Source of the DNA: Fimenecus sp045545735
GTDB taxonomy: Bacteria; Bacillota; Clostridia; Oscillospirales; Acutalibacteraceae
Direction: 5' to 3'
Length of the DNA stretch: 64,000 bases
NCBI GenBank assembly: GCA_045545735.1
Contig: JAZQBM010000007.1
Span: 120,962 to 184,961 of the forward strand
The position numbers were made by a program, and so were the translations under genes. The notes under the pieces were generated by a model. That model was not told where the DNA came from and did no database searches. It saw only the letters and a program-made list of their open reading frames with translations. Positions 15,202-23,072 of this stretch are shown piece after piece (position 1 is the stretch's first letter; every line of letters starts with the position of its first letter).

Positions 15202-15226
15202 AACGGGACACAATTTGTGTCCCGTT
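15202..15226 (-). terminator. Hairpin, probable terminator of the XRE regulator gene
   Basis: Perfect ten-base stem AACGGGACAC / GTGTCCCGTT with loop AATTT, five bases beyond the stop codon of the minus-strand regulator. The minus-strand tail is only moderately T-rich (TTTCATTTT), so termination efficiency is uncertain. Confidence 0.6.
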
Positions 15227-15230
15227 AATT

Positions 15231-15449
15231 TTATTTGTTCACTTTTGGATTATCTGTTAAGCCTAAAATATAATCTGCTGAGACACTATAAAATTTGCAT
15301 AATTCATATAACATTTCTATTGGTAGACTTCTTTCATTTCTTTCATATCTACTATATACAGTTTGTGATGTGTTTAAAAATTCAGCAATAACTGTTTGAG
15401 ACAAATCTCTATCTTCTCTAAGGATTCGAATTCTTTCAGCAACTTTCAT
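15231..15449 (-). CDS. XRE-family helix-turn-helix transcriptional regulator
   Basis: 72 residues, essentially one Cro/C1-type HTH domain: RIRILREDRDLSQTVIAEFL, then the recognition-helix region (TSQTVYSRYERNERSLP) and the conserved tail YSVSADYILGLTD. It should bind DNA as a dimer, with no separate sensing domain. Start ATG follows AGGAGA. It is divergent from the small gene at 15554, and the 104-base gap holds inverted repeats overlapping that gene's promoter. It is likely a repressor of its neighbour and of itself (inference). Confidence 0.9.
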   Translation of the reverse strand: MKVAERIRILREDRDLSQTVIAEFLNTSQTVYSRYERNERSLPIEMLYELCKFYSVSADYILGLTDNPKVNK

Positions 15450-15479
15450 AAAATCATCTCCTAAAAAATAATATCATAA

Positions 15480-15508
15480 TATCAAATGATACTATTGATT
15501 TTAGTATC
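15480..15508. promoter_or_regulatory. Putative operator: two adjacent inverted repeats
   Basis: TATCA-AA-TGATA (15480-15491) and GATACTA-7-TAGTATC (15488-15508). Both are perfect, and the second is centred on the -35 hexamer of the plus-strand promoter. The shared TATCA/TGATA half-site suggests binding of the adjacent XRE protein. Confidence 0.55.
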
Positions 15509-15523
15509 AAACGGTGTTATAAT
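15495..15523 (+). promoter_or_regulatory. Promoter of the small gene at 15554
   Basis: TTGATT and a perfect TATAAT separated by 17 bases; the -35 hexamer lies inside the inverted repeat described at 15488-15508. Confidence 0.75.
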
Positions 15524-15553
15524 ATTGCAAATTGCTTATTTGGAGATGATATT

Positions 15554-15835
15554 ATGACAAAAACTATTTCACAACTTTGGGGCGGTAATGTTGACCCTGT
15601 AAGGCATCTGGGAGAAAACAATTTAGAAATTGCCAAAATGGAAAAGCTTATGTCAGATAATTATGATAAACTCAAAGCAAAACTCAACGATGAAACAAAA
15701 GAGATTTTAGAAAAATATGCTGATTGCGTAAATGATTATGTACTTTTAATCAGCGAACAATCTTTTTGCGACGGATTTTGCTTGGGAACAAAAATTTCAG
15801 CAGAAGCATTGGTTGTTGCGGAACAACTGTTATAA
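15554..15835 (+). CDS. Small conserved protein (DUF6809-like), XRE partner
   Basis: 93 residues, mostly helical, no membrane segment or signal peptide. The N-terminal SQLWGGNVDP and the C-terminal SFCDGFCLGTKISAEAL are reminiscent of DUF6809-type proteins, which are common in Clostridia; I give that name from memory with moderate confidence. Start ATG follows GGAGATG. It is divergent from the XRE regulator and appears to be its target. Molecular function is unknown. Confidence 0.75.
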   Translation: MTKTISQLWGGNVDPVRHLGENNLEIAKMEKLMSDNYDKLKAKLNDETKEILEKYADCVNDYVLLISEQSFCDGFCLGTKISAEALVVAEQLL

Positions 15836-15853
15836 ATATTTTTTAATTTATTG

Positions 15854-15881
15854 TTGACAAACGAATTATTTGTGTTATAAT
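15854..15881 (+). promoter_or_regulatory. Strong promoter of the infC-rpmI-rplT operon
   Basis: Perfect TTGACA, 16-base spacer, perfect TATAAT with an extended TGT just before the -10. It is the best promoter match in the window and fits a ribosomal operon. Confidence 0.85.
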
Positions 15882-15887
15882 AACAGA

Positions 15888-16009
15888 GCAAAATAAAGCA
15901 GAACAGATTTTTGTTCTCACCCGTCGGCTTCGAGTTGACCGGTCAATACTTAACTTTTAAGATTGATTTGTAATGGTGCGGGCAGAATTTCTGTCCGCAT
16001 TTTTAATTT
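15888..16009 (+). promoter_or_regulatory. L20-type leader with attenuator upstream of infC
   Basis: About 150 bases separate the promoter from the infC start. They contain an AGAACA/TGTTCT hairpin, a CCCGTCGG...GACCGGTC region and a terminator-like stem GCGGGCAG / CTGTCCGC (15978-15998), followed by ATTTTTAATTT. In many Firmicutes this position holds the L20 leader, where excess ribosomal protein L20 favours termination. Assignment rests on position and layout; I did not match the consensus base by base. Confidence 0.6.
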
Positions 16010-16039
16010 CGCCCATAGGGCTATGAGAGGTGTTTATTT

Positions 16040-16558
16040 ATCAGTACCAAAGAATTGCAAATCAATGAAGAAATCCGTGACAAAGAGGTCAGAGTTATTA
16101 CCGACGACGGTGAACAACTTGGAATTATGTCTGCTAAAGACGCTTGCAAAGAAGCCGAAAAACGCAGTCTTGACCTTGTAAAAATTGCCCCAAATGCTCA
16201 GCCACCGGTTTGTAAAATTATGGACTATGGCAAGTATCGTTTTGACAAGGCAAAAAAAGAAAAGGAAGCAAAGAAAAATCAGAAAGTTATTGAAACTAAA
16301 GAAATAAGACTTTCTGTCAACATTGATACTCATGACTTTGATACAAAGGTAAATCACGCCCTTAAGTTCTTAAAGGCAGGCAACAAAGTTAAGGTTTCAA
16401 TCCGTTTTAGAGGTCGTGAAATGGCTCACGCTCATTTAGGTAACGGAATTATGGAACGTTTTGCAGTTGCTGTTGAAGAATTGGGCAATGTTGACAAACC
16501 TGCAAAACTTGAAGGTCGTCAAATGCTTATGTTCTTGTCACCAAAGGGCACGAAATAA
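16040..16558 (+). CDS. infC: Translation initiation factor IF-3, AUC start codon
   Basis: 172 residues. The N-terminal domain has INEEIRDKEVRVI and LVKIAPNAQPPVCKIMDYGKYR; the C-terminal domain has KEIRLSVNIDTHDF and VKVSIRFRGREM. The conserved start region STKELQINEEI extends upstream of the TTG at 16055 to an ATC codon at 16040, seven bases after AGAGGTG. No ATG or GTG is in frame at that distance. IF-3 genes in other bacteria use AUU or similar rare start codons, which IF-3 itself discriminates against, giving autoregulation; the same is expected here. IF-3 binds the 30S subunit and proofreads initiator tRNA pairing. First gene of the operon with rpmI and rplT. Confidence 0.93.
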   Translation: MSTKELQINEEIRDKEVRVITDDGEQLGIMSAKDACKEAEKRSLDLVKIAPNAQPPVCKIMDYGKYRFDKAKKEKEAKKNQKVIETKEIRLSVNIDTHDFDTKVNHALKFLKAGNKVKVSIRFRGREMAHAHLGNGIMERFAVAVEELGNVDKPAKLEGRQMLMFLSPKGTK

Positions 16559-16594
16559 AGTAGTAAATCTAAATCAAATTAGGAGGATATTATT

Positions 16595-16792
16595 ATGCCA
16601 AAGATTAAAACACATAGCGGAGCTAAAAAAAGATTTAAGCTTTCAAAGAACGGCAAGCCAATCAGAGCACACGCTAACAAGTCTCACATCTTAACAAAGA
16701 AGAGCACAAAGAGAAAAAGAGGACTTCGTCAGACAGCTGTTGCTGATAAGACAAATACAGCACAGATTAAGCGTCTTATTCCTTACAAATAA
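16595..16792 (+). CDS. rpmI: 50S ribosomal protein L35
   Basis: 65 residues, highly basic. It matches L35 throughout: MPKIKTHSGAKKRFKLSKNG, then SHILTKKSTKRKRGLR. Strong AGGAGG site before the ATG. It lies 36 bases after infC in the conserved infC-rpmI-rplT order. The protein is a component of the large ribosomal subunit. The gap to rplT is unusually long (152 bases) and structured. Confidence 0.97.
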   Translation: MPKIKTHSGAKKRFKLSKNGKPIRAHANKSHILTKKSTKRKRGLRQTAVADKTNTAQIKRLIPYK

Positions 16793-16799
16793 GAACCCG

Positions 16800-16900
16800 A
16801 CCCGTCAGCGCATTGAAAATGCGGACGGGTGCCCCGGAACCTTGTTGTCTTACGACAATAAGAACCTGGCTCACGCCAGAACCTTGTTGCTTTGCAATAA
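16800..16900 (+). promoter_or_regulatory. Four consecutive hairpins in the rpmI-rplT spacer
   Basis: Hairpin 1 (16800-16830): ACCCGTC / GACGGGT with inner CGCAT / ATGCG. Hairpin 2 (16842-16858): TTGTTGT / ACGACAA. Hairpin 3 (16866-16879): CTGGC / GCCAG. Hairpin 4 (16884-16900): TTGTTGC / GCAATAA. Hairpins 2-4 each begin in a GAACCT direct repeat (16837, 16862, 16879). No T-run follows, so it is not a simple terminator. It may be a translational control element for rplT, an RNA processing site or an inserted repeat. Confidence 0.6.
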
Positions 16901-16944
16901 AGCATAATATCAAATCGAAAGTACTACATCGGAGGTAAAGAGAA

Positions 16945-17301
16945 ATGGCACGTGTTAAAGGTGCGATGATGACTCGCAAAAGAAGAAATAAAGTATTAAA
17001 GCTCGCTAAGGGCTATTATGGTTCAAAGAGCAAACTTTTCAGAACTGCAAAACAGGCAGTTATGAAGAGCGGTAACTATGCTTATATCGGTAGAAAGCAG
17101 AAGAAACGTGATTTCAGAAAACTCTGGATTACAAGAATTTCAGCTGCTTGCAAAATGAATGGTATGAACTACTCAACATTCATCAACGGTCTTAAAAAAG
17201 CTGGTATTGACCTTAACAGAAAAATGCTTTCAGAGATTGCAATTGCAGACCCTGCAGCATTTACAGCTCTTACAGAAAAAGCTAAAGAAGCACTTAAATA
17301 A
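16945..17301 (+). CDS. rplT: 50S ribosomal protein L20
   Basis: 118 residues, basic, with full-length L20 motifs: ARVKGAMMTRKRRNKVLKLA, GYYGSKSKLFRTAKQAVMKS, LWITRISAACKMNGMNYS. It binds 23S rRNA early in 50S assembly and in Firmicutes also acts as the feedback regulator of this operon. Start ATG follows GGAGGTAAAGAGAA. Downstream lies a 275-base inverted-repeat element and then a terminator-like hairpin. Confidence 0.97.
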   Translation: MARVKGAMMTRKRRNKVLKLAKGYYGSKSKLFRTAKQAVMKSGNYAYIGRKQKKRDFRKLWITRISAACKMNGMNYSTFINGLKKAGIDLNRKMLSEIAIADPAAFTALTEKAKEALK

Positions 17302-17302
17302 T

Positions 17303-17577
17303 AGGGCGAGCATCGCCGAACGTTATATGTCGTAAATGCAGTCTTTTAGCGAATTTTCGCTCTTTCATAATTGTTTTGCGTAAGCAAAACTGCTTATTCA
17401 AAAGCAAAAATTCATCAAAAATTCAAGCATTTACGATGTACGACAGTTTTTGACGAGTAGATTTTTGTCTGGTCGAGGCAAAAATCGCAGCAATACTGTC
17501 GTATTGTAAGAATTTTAACGAAGAACAGGCGAAAAGATGCCGTCAAAAACCATATGAGGTTCGGCGCTGCTCGCCCT
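17303..17577. repeat. 275-base structured element with terminal inverted repeats (MITE-like)
   Basis: Ends are imperfect 27-base inverted repeats matching at 24 of 27 positions (AGGGCGAGCA at the left end; its complement TGCTCGCCCT at the right). Nested inside are CGTAAATGC / GCATTTACG, AGCGAA / TTCGCT, GTTTTGC / GCAAAAC, ACGACAGT / ACTGTCGT, GATTTTTG / CAAAAATC and GTTTTTGACG / CGTCAAAAAC. It has no coding potential. It sits between the rplT stop and the next hairpin. It could be a non-autonomous mobile element or a structured RNA. Confidence 0.75.
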
Positions 17578-17580
17578 AAT

Positions 17581-17616
17581 AACCACGCATGAGGAAATCA
17601 CTCGCGCGTGGTTTTT
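17581..17616 (+). terminator. Terminator-like hairpin downstream of rplT
   Basis: AACCACGC / GCGTGGTT stem, possibly with an inner GAG/CTC pair, ending in TTTTT. It probably terminates the infC operon. The next start codon is only about 15 bases further on. Confidence 0.8.
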
Positions 17617-17630
17617 CCGTTTTTTAAATT

Positions 17631-18413
17631 ATGACAGATTTTATTATAACAGCTAAAAACAACCCGAAAATTAAAGAAATTAAGGTGCTTTTGACATCTT
17701 CAAAAGACCGTAAAAACAGTGGACTTTTCGTGCTTGAAGGTGTCCGCTTGTGTCTTGATGCTGTAAAAAGCGGATGCGAAATTGCGTCTGTTTTTTGCAC
17801 TGAAAACTGTGCAGAAAAATATGCTGACAGTATTGCTGACCTTAAAAATGCTTGTAAAGACTTTTACTTCGTAAGTGAAGATGTGCTTAAAAGCATCAGC
17901 GACACAGTAACTCCGCAAGGGGTAGTCTGTGTTGTTAAAATGCGTTCAAATGATTTTGAATACCAACAAGGCAAAAAATATATTGCACTTGATACAATAC
18001 AGAACCCCGATAATTTAGGTGCAATTTCACGTACTGCTGAAGCATTCGGCATTGACGGAATGGTTATCTGTGGTGGCTGTGATATTTACAATCCTAAAGC
18101 ACTTCGTGCATCAATGGGTGCACTTTTCCGCTTGCCTGTTAAGGTCTGCAAAAGTCTAAGTGGAGAAATTGAAATCTGTAAAAATGTGGGTATTCAGAGC
18201 TTTGCAACTGTGCCTGACCGTGATGCTCACGACATTACAAAAACGGATTTTTCAAGCGGTGCACTTTGCATAATCGGTAACGAGGGTAATGGTGTATCCA
18301 AGGAAATTATTGATGCTTGTGACTACAAAATCACAATTAAAATGCAGGGCAGAGCAGAATCCCTTAATGCCGCAGCAGCCGCATCAATAACAATGTGGGA
18401 ATTGGTAAAATGA
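17631..18413 (+). CDS. TrmH/SpoU-family RNA 2'-O-methyltransferase
   Basis: 260 residues. The N-terminal substrate-binding domain (ITAKNNPKIKEIKVLL, GLFVLEGVRL) is followed by a SPOUT methyltransferase domain with the family motifs LDTIQNPDNLGAISRTAEAF, CIIGNEGNGVS and the knot region RAESLNAAAAASI. It methylates ribose in rRNA or tRNA using S-adenosylmethionine; position not predictable. The N-terminus matches the family start, yet no Shine-Dalgarno lies before the ATG, which sits just after a terminator-like hairpin. It overlaps dprA by four bases (ATGA), so translation of the two is likely coupled. Confidence 0.92.
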   Translation: MTDFIITAKNNPKIKEIKVLLTSSKDRKNSGLFVLEGVRLCLDAVKSGCEIASVFCTENCAEKYADSIADLKNACKDFYFVSEDVLKSISDTVTPQGVVCVVKMRSNDFEYQQGKKYIALDTIQNPDNLGAISRTAEAFGIDGMVICGGCDIYNPKALRASMGALFRLPVKVCKSLSGEIEICKNVGIQSFATVPDRDAHDITKTDFSSGALCIIGNEGNGVSKEIIDACDYKITIKMQGRAESLNAAAAASITMWELVK

Positions 18414-19609
18414 ATTACGATTTGTATTGGATTTGGTTGTCTTGTGGTTTAGGTGCAGGGGCATCTTGTCTTGATTTGGTTTCATACTATGAGTGGAATC
18501 CTTATGAGATATACGGTACAACCTTTAATGAACTTTTCGGTTTAAATGTTTTGACTAAAAATCGAATTGAAAAGCTTAAAAGCTTCCCCATCGAAAAAGC
18601 GGAGGAGATTTTAAGAGTTTCAAAAGAAAATGGCTGGAAAGTTATAACCCCGTCAAGTGAATATTACCCGCCAAACTTACTTACTTTGCAAGATTTACCG
18701 TTGGTACTCTTTGTTGACGGCGATGAAACTGTCCTTACAAGTGAGGTGTCAGTTTCAGTTGTGGGTGCCAGAAAAGCATCTGATTACGGCGTTTCGGTAG
18801 CACGTGCGTTGTCTTCCGCTATGGCAAGCGTCGGTTTTACGATTGTTTCAGGCGGTGCGTTGGGTGTTGATAGTGCCGCACATAAAGGTGCACTTGATGA
18901 AAACGGCAAAACAATTTGCGTGCTTGGTTGCGGTCTTGGTACAAAGTACCTTATGGACAATGAAAAACTTCGCAGACAGATTACCAAAAATGGTGCAGTT
19001 ATTACTGAATTTCCACCATTCACACCTGCAAGCCGAACAACATTCCCTCTTCGCAATCGAATTATTTCAGGTCTTACACTTGGAACAATTGTGGTTGAAG
19101 CAGGTGAGCGTAGCGGTTCACTTATTACTGCAAGATTAGCCAGTGAACAGGGTAGAGATGTGTTTGCAGTACCTGGTGATTTGGTTAGCTCCTCGTTTTT
19201 AGGCACAAACAATCTTATTCGTAACGGTGCAAGAGCAGTTTTTTCGCCTAACGATATATTAGAGGAATATTGCTACCGCTTTTATGATAAACTGAATATT
19301 AAGGAAAGATTTCCCGATGATGAAATCATAAGGCGTACACAGAAATATCTTGAAGAAAAGCAGGAAGAAAAGACTGTGGTTAAAGAAGAAAAACTGCAGT
19401 CACCAAAACCTGTTAAAAAACCTGCACCGTCATATTTAACCGAGAATGCGTTAAAAGTGTACGAGTTTATAGGTACAGAACCCGTCCATATTGATGAAAT
19501 TACAACGGGTTGCAATCTCTCAACAGATAAAATTTTATCTGCAATTACAGAACTTGAAATTTATGGTCTTGTCACTCAAATTAGCGGCAGACGATATAAG
19601 ATAAATTAA
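18410..19609 (+). CDS. dprA: DNA-processing protein DprA
   Basis: 399 residues from the ATG that overlaps the upstream TGA; an in-frame GTG five codons earlier is less likely. The Rossmann-fold DprA core is clear: VSVVGARKASDYG, VSGGALGVDSAAHKGAL, TEFPPFTPASRTTFPLRNRI and the C-terminal helix-turn-helix-like domain (EPVHIDEITTGCNLSTDKI). DprA protects incoming single-stranded DNA and loads RecA during natural transformation. In Clostridia the gene commonly sits next to topA, as here. Confidence 0.95.
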   Translation: MNYDLYWIWLSCGLGAGASCLDLVSYYEWNPYEIYGTTFNELFGLNVLTKNRIEKLKSFPIEKAEEILRVSKENGWKVITPSSEYYPPNLLTLQDLPLVLFVDGDETVLTSEVSVSVVGARKASDYGVSVARALSSAMASVGFTIVSGGALGVDSAAHKGALDENGKTICVLGCGLGTKYLMDNEKLRRQITKNGAVITEFPPFTPASRTTFPLRNRIISGLTLGTIVVEAGERSGSLITARLASEQGRDVFAVPGDLVSSSFLGTNNLIRNGARAVFSPNDILEEYCYRFYDKLNIKERFPDDEIIRRTQKYLEEKQEEKTVVKEEKLQSPKPVKKPAPSYLTENALKVYEFIGTEPVHIDEITTGCNLSTDKILSAITELEIYGLVTQISGRRYKIN

Positions 19610-19639
19610 ATGAAATTTAACATATTAGGATGATGATAT

Positions 19640-21763
19640 ATGTCAAAACTTGTTATTGTCGAGTCTCCATCAAAAGCAAAAAGCATTCAGAAATATCTTG
19701 GAAATGACTACAAAGTTGTTTCTTCAAAAGGTCACGTTCGTGATTTGCCTGCGGCTAAGCTCAGCGTTGATGTAAAGAATGATTTTGCACCAAAATATAT
19801 GGTAATCAAGGGCAAAGAAAAACTTGTTAAAGAATTAAAAGAACTTGCCGATAAGTCAGAATCAGTTATTCTCGCAGCCGACCCGGACCGTGAGGGAGAA
19901 GCTATTTCTTGGCACTTGGCAACTTTGCTTGACCTTGATTTGAATGGACTTAACAGAGTAAAGTTTAACGAAATCAATAAAAACAGCGTTACAAAGGGTA
20001 TTGAAAATATCGAGAAAATTGATATTGACCTTGTAAACGCACAACAAGCAAGAAGAATTCTTGACAGACTTGTGGGTTATATGCTCAGTCCGTTTATTTC
20101 ACAGAAAATCCGTCGCGGACTTTCTGCAGGACGAGTTCAGTCAGTTGCGGTACGTCTTGTTGTTGACCGTGAAAATGAAATCCGTGCATTTGTGCCTGAA
20201 GAATATTGGACTCTTGATGCAAAAATGCTTGCTCCGTCATCAAGAAAGGCTTTTGTAGCATCTTTTGTAGGTGATGAAACAGGCAAGGTTAAGATTACAA
20301 ATAAAGAGCAGTCAGATTATTATCTTGCTCGCCTTGAAAATGCAGAATACACAGCAGTTTCAGTAAAAAAAGGTGTTCGTAATCGTCAGCCTGCACCACC
20401 ATTTACTACTTCAACTCTTCAACAGGAAGCATCTCGTAAACTTAATTATCAGGCAAAGAAAACAATGAAAATTGCTCAGGAACTTTACGAGGGTGTTGAA
20501 ATTCAGGGCATCGGTTCAACAGGTCTTATTACTTATATGAGAACTGACTCGCTTCGAATTTCAGAAGAGGCAAGAGCAGCAGGTAATGAGTTTATCAGAA
20601 AGAACTTCGGTGCAGAGTATCTTCCCGAAAAACCTCGTTATTATAAGACAAAAGCAAATGCCCAAGACGGTCACGAAGCAATTCGCCCTACAATGATGGA
20701 TTTAACTCCTGAAAAGGCAAAAGCAAGCCTTACGGCAGAGCAATATAAAGTTTATAGTCTTATTTGGAAACGTTTTATGGCATCTCTTATGGCAAACTGT
20801 GTTCAAGATACGGTTAAAGCTGAAATTCAAGGTGCAAACGCAGAAGATAAAGCACAGGGTAAATATGTAGTATTCAATGCAAGCGGATATTCAGTTCGTT
20901 TTGACGGCTATACTTGTCTTTATGTTGCAGGCACAGATGAAGACGAAGAAGACGAGGGTAAATTGCCAAAGATTAATGAGGGCGATGCACTCAAACTCAA
21001 AGAACTTGCGGGCAATCAGCACTTCACACAGCCACCTGCACGCTATACAGAAGCATCTCTTATTAAAACTCTTGAAGAAACAGGTGTTGGTCGTCCATCA
21101 ACATACGCTTCAATTCTTTCAACAATTACTCAGCGTGAATACGTTGTACGTGAGCAGAAACAGATTAAGCCAACTGAACTTGGTGAGGCTACAACAAACC
21201 TTCTTAAAGAAAAATTCCCTAAAATCGTAAACGTTAAGTTTACTGCAGGTATGGAAGCACAACTTGATGACGTTGAAAGCGGTAAGACTGATTATATTCA
21301 GATGCTTCACGATTTCTACGGCGATTTCGAGGCAACTCTTGCAAAGGCAAAAGTTGATATGCAAGGTCAGAAAATCAAACTTAAAGAAGACGAAACTGAC
21401 GTAAAGTGCGATAAATGTGGCAGAAATATGGTTATTAAATCAGGACGATTTGGCAAATTCCTTGCTTGTCCTGGCTACCCTGAATGTAAAAATACAAAGC
21501 CACTTGTTGTTGAAACAAAGGCTACTTGCCCTGTATGTGGTGGCAAGGTAATCGAAAAGAAAACTAAAAAAGGTTACGCTTTCTACGGTTGCGGAAATTA
21601 TCCCGAATGCAACTTTATGACTTGGGATAAACCAACTGACGAAATCTGCCCACAATGTGGGAAATACCTTTTCAAGAAAAAGGGCGGAATGCTCTCATGC
21701 TTGAATGAGGGTTGCGGATTTGAAAAGAAAGCAGAAAGAAAAAGAAAGACTAAGGAAGAATAA
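19640..21763 (+). CDS. topA: DNA topoisomerase I
   Basis: 707 residues. Toprim domain (IVESPSKAKSIQKYLG; acidic DPDREGEA), type IA core with the active-site Tyr in GLITYMRTDS, and three C-terminal zinc ribbons: CDKCG...CPGYPEC, CPVCG...CGNYPEC and CPQCG...CLNEGC. It relaxes negative supercoils by single-strand passage. Start ATG follows AGGATG. trmFO begins three bases after the stop codon and is probably co-transcribed. Confidence 0.97.
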   Translation: MSKLVIVESPSKAKSIQKYLGNDYKVVSSKGHVRDLPAAKLSVDVKNDFAPKYMVIKGKEKLVKELKELADKSESVILAADPDREGEAISWHLATLLDLDLNGLNRVKFNEINKNSVTKGIENIEKIDIDLVNAQQARRILDRLVGYMLSPFISQKIRRGLSAGRVQSVAVRLVVDRENEIRAFVPEEYWTLDAKMLAPSSRKAFVASFVGDETGKVKITNKEQSDYYLARLENAEYTAVSVKKGVRNRQPAPPFTTSTLQQEASRKLNYQAKKTMKIAQELYEGVEIQGIGSTGLITYMRTDSLRISEEARAAGNEFIRKNFGAEYLPEKPRYYKTKANAQDGHEAIRPTMMDLTPEKAKASLTAEQYKVYSLIWKRFMASLMANCVQDTVKAEIQGANAEDKAQGKYVVFNASGYSVRFDGYTCLYVAGTDEDEEDEGKLPKINEGDALKLKELAGNQHFTQPPARYTEASLIKTLEETGVGRPSTYASILSTITQREYVVREQKQIKPTELGEATTNLLKEKFPKIVNVKFTAGMEAQLDDVESGKTDYIQMLHDFYGDFEATLAKAKVDMQGQKIKLKEDETDVKCDKCGRNMVIKSGRFGKFLACPGYPECKNTKPLVVETKATCPVCGGKVIEKKTKKGYAFYGCGNYPECNFMTWDKPTDEICPQCGKYLFKKKGGMLSCLNEGCGFEKKAERKRKTKEE

Positions 21764-21766
21764 AGA

Positions 21767-23065
21767 ATGAAAGTTGCTGTTATCGGCGGCGGACTTGCAG
21801 GTGTTGAGTGTGCAAAAGCACTTTCACGAAACGGCATAAAAGTGGATTTGTTTGAAATGAAACCACATAAAAAATCACCTGCCCATAAATTAGATACTCT
21901 TGCAGAACTTGTATGCTCAAACTCTTTAAAGGCAGAAAGACTTAATTCTGCCGCAGGACTTTTAAAACACGAAATGGCGTATTTAGGTTCAATTTGCGTT
22001 GAAACTGCATATGAGTGCAAGGTTGAAGCAGGCGGAGCGTTAGCCGTTGACCGTTATGAATTTTCAAAAATCATCACTGAAAAAATCAAGAGTGATGAAA
22101 ATATAAATATTATCGAAAAAGAAGTCACAGAATTACCACAAGGGTATGATGGCACAGTTATCTGTGCAGGACCGCTCGCTAGTGACGGACTTTCCCAGAC
22201 AATCCGTAAAATGTGCGGTAACGGACTTTCGTTTTTTGATGCTGCCGCACCAATTGTCAGTGCTGACAGTATTGATATGGAATGTGCATTTACGCAGTCA
22301 CGTTATGACCGTGGCGGTGATGCCGACTATATTAACTGCCCAATGAATAAGGCAGAATACGAAGCGTTTTACGAGGCAATTATAAACGCTGAAAGTGCCG
22401 AAACGCACTCTTTTGATAAGCGTAAAGATGTTTATGAGGGTTGTATGCCTATTGAAGTGTTGGCAAGTCGCGGTAAAGATACAATGCGTTATGGTCCATT
22501 AAAACCTGTAGGACTTACTGACCCACGCACAGGCCACAGACCTTGGGCAAATTTGCAACTCCGTAAAGAGAATAAAGACGGTACAATGTATAATCTTGTA
22601 GGGTTTCAGACAAATCTTAAATTCGGTGAACAAAAACGAGTTTTCAGTATGTTCCCCGCACTTAAAAATGCAGAGTTTGTCCGTTACGGCGTAATGCATA
22701 GAAATACATTTATTGATTCTCCAAGACTTCTTAACGGGGATTTCAGTTTGCGTAGCAACCCGCTTATTTTCTTTGGTGGTCAGATTACGGGCGTTGAGGG
22801 GTATATGGAATCTGCCGCAAGTGGTATTATGGCTGGCATAAATCTTGCAAAAAGACTTAAAGGCGAAGAAACCGTAATTCTTCCCGAAGATACAATGATT
22901 GGTGCGTTATCACGATATATAAGTGATGAAAGTGTAAAGAATTTTCAGCCAATGGGTGCAAATTTTGGTGTGTTACCACCACTTCCTGACAAGATTAAAG
23001 ATAAACAAGAAAGATATATGCAACTTGCTGAACGCGGAATGAACTCTTTGAAAAAGTTTAAGTAA
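21767..23065 (+). CDS. trmFO: Methylenetetrahydrofolate-tRNA-(uracil-5-)-methyltransferase TrmFO
   Basis: 432 residues. FAD-binding GGGLAGVECA at the N-terminus, the TrmFO signature LAELVCSNSLKAE, and C-terminal GGQITGVEGYMESAASG. It makes ribothymidine at tRNA position 54 using a folate one-carbon unit and flavin, and is typical of Gram-positive bacteria that lack TrmA for this task. The conserved pairing with topA is visible; the ATG starts three bases after the topA stop. Confidence 0.97.
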   Translation: MKVAVIGGGLAGVECAKALSRNGIKVDLFEMKPHKKSPAHKLDTLAELVCSNSLKAERLNSAAGLLKHEMAYLGSICVETAYECKVEAGGALAVDRYEFSKIITEKIKSDENINIIEKEVTELPQGYDGTVICAGPLASDGLSQTIRKMCGNGLSFFDAAAPIVSADSIDMECAFTQSRYDRGGDADYINCPMNKAEYEAFYEAIINAESAETHSFDKRKDVYEGCMPIEVLASRGKDTMRYGPLKPVGLTDPRTGHRPWANLQLRKENKDGTMYNLVGFQTNLKFGEQKRVFSMFPALKNAEFVRYGVMHRNTFIDSPRLLNGDFSLRSNPLIFFGGQITGVEGYMESAASGIMAGINLAKRLKGEETVILPEDTMIGALSRYISDESVKNFQPMGANFGVLPPLPDKIKDKQERYMQLAERGMNSLKKFK

Positions 23066-23072
23066 AATTGCC

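Noticed and set aside
15170..15391. Plus-strand 73-codon frame over the XRE gene
   Set aside because: It begins inside the dispersed repeat just after a terminator and runs antisense to a clear HTH gene.
16776..16979. Minus-strand frame across the rpmI-rplT spacer
   Set aside because: It arises from the hairpin-rich spacer and the start of rplT; there is no initiation site and no family resemblance.
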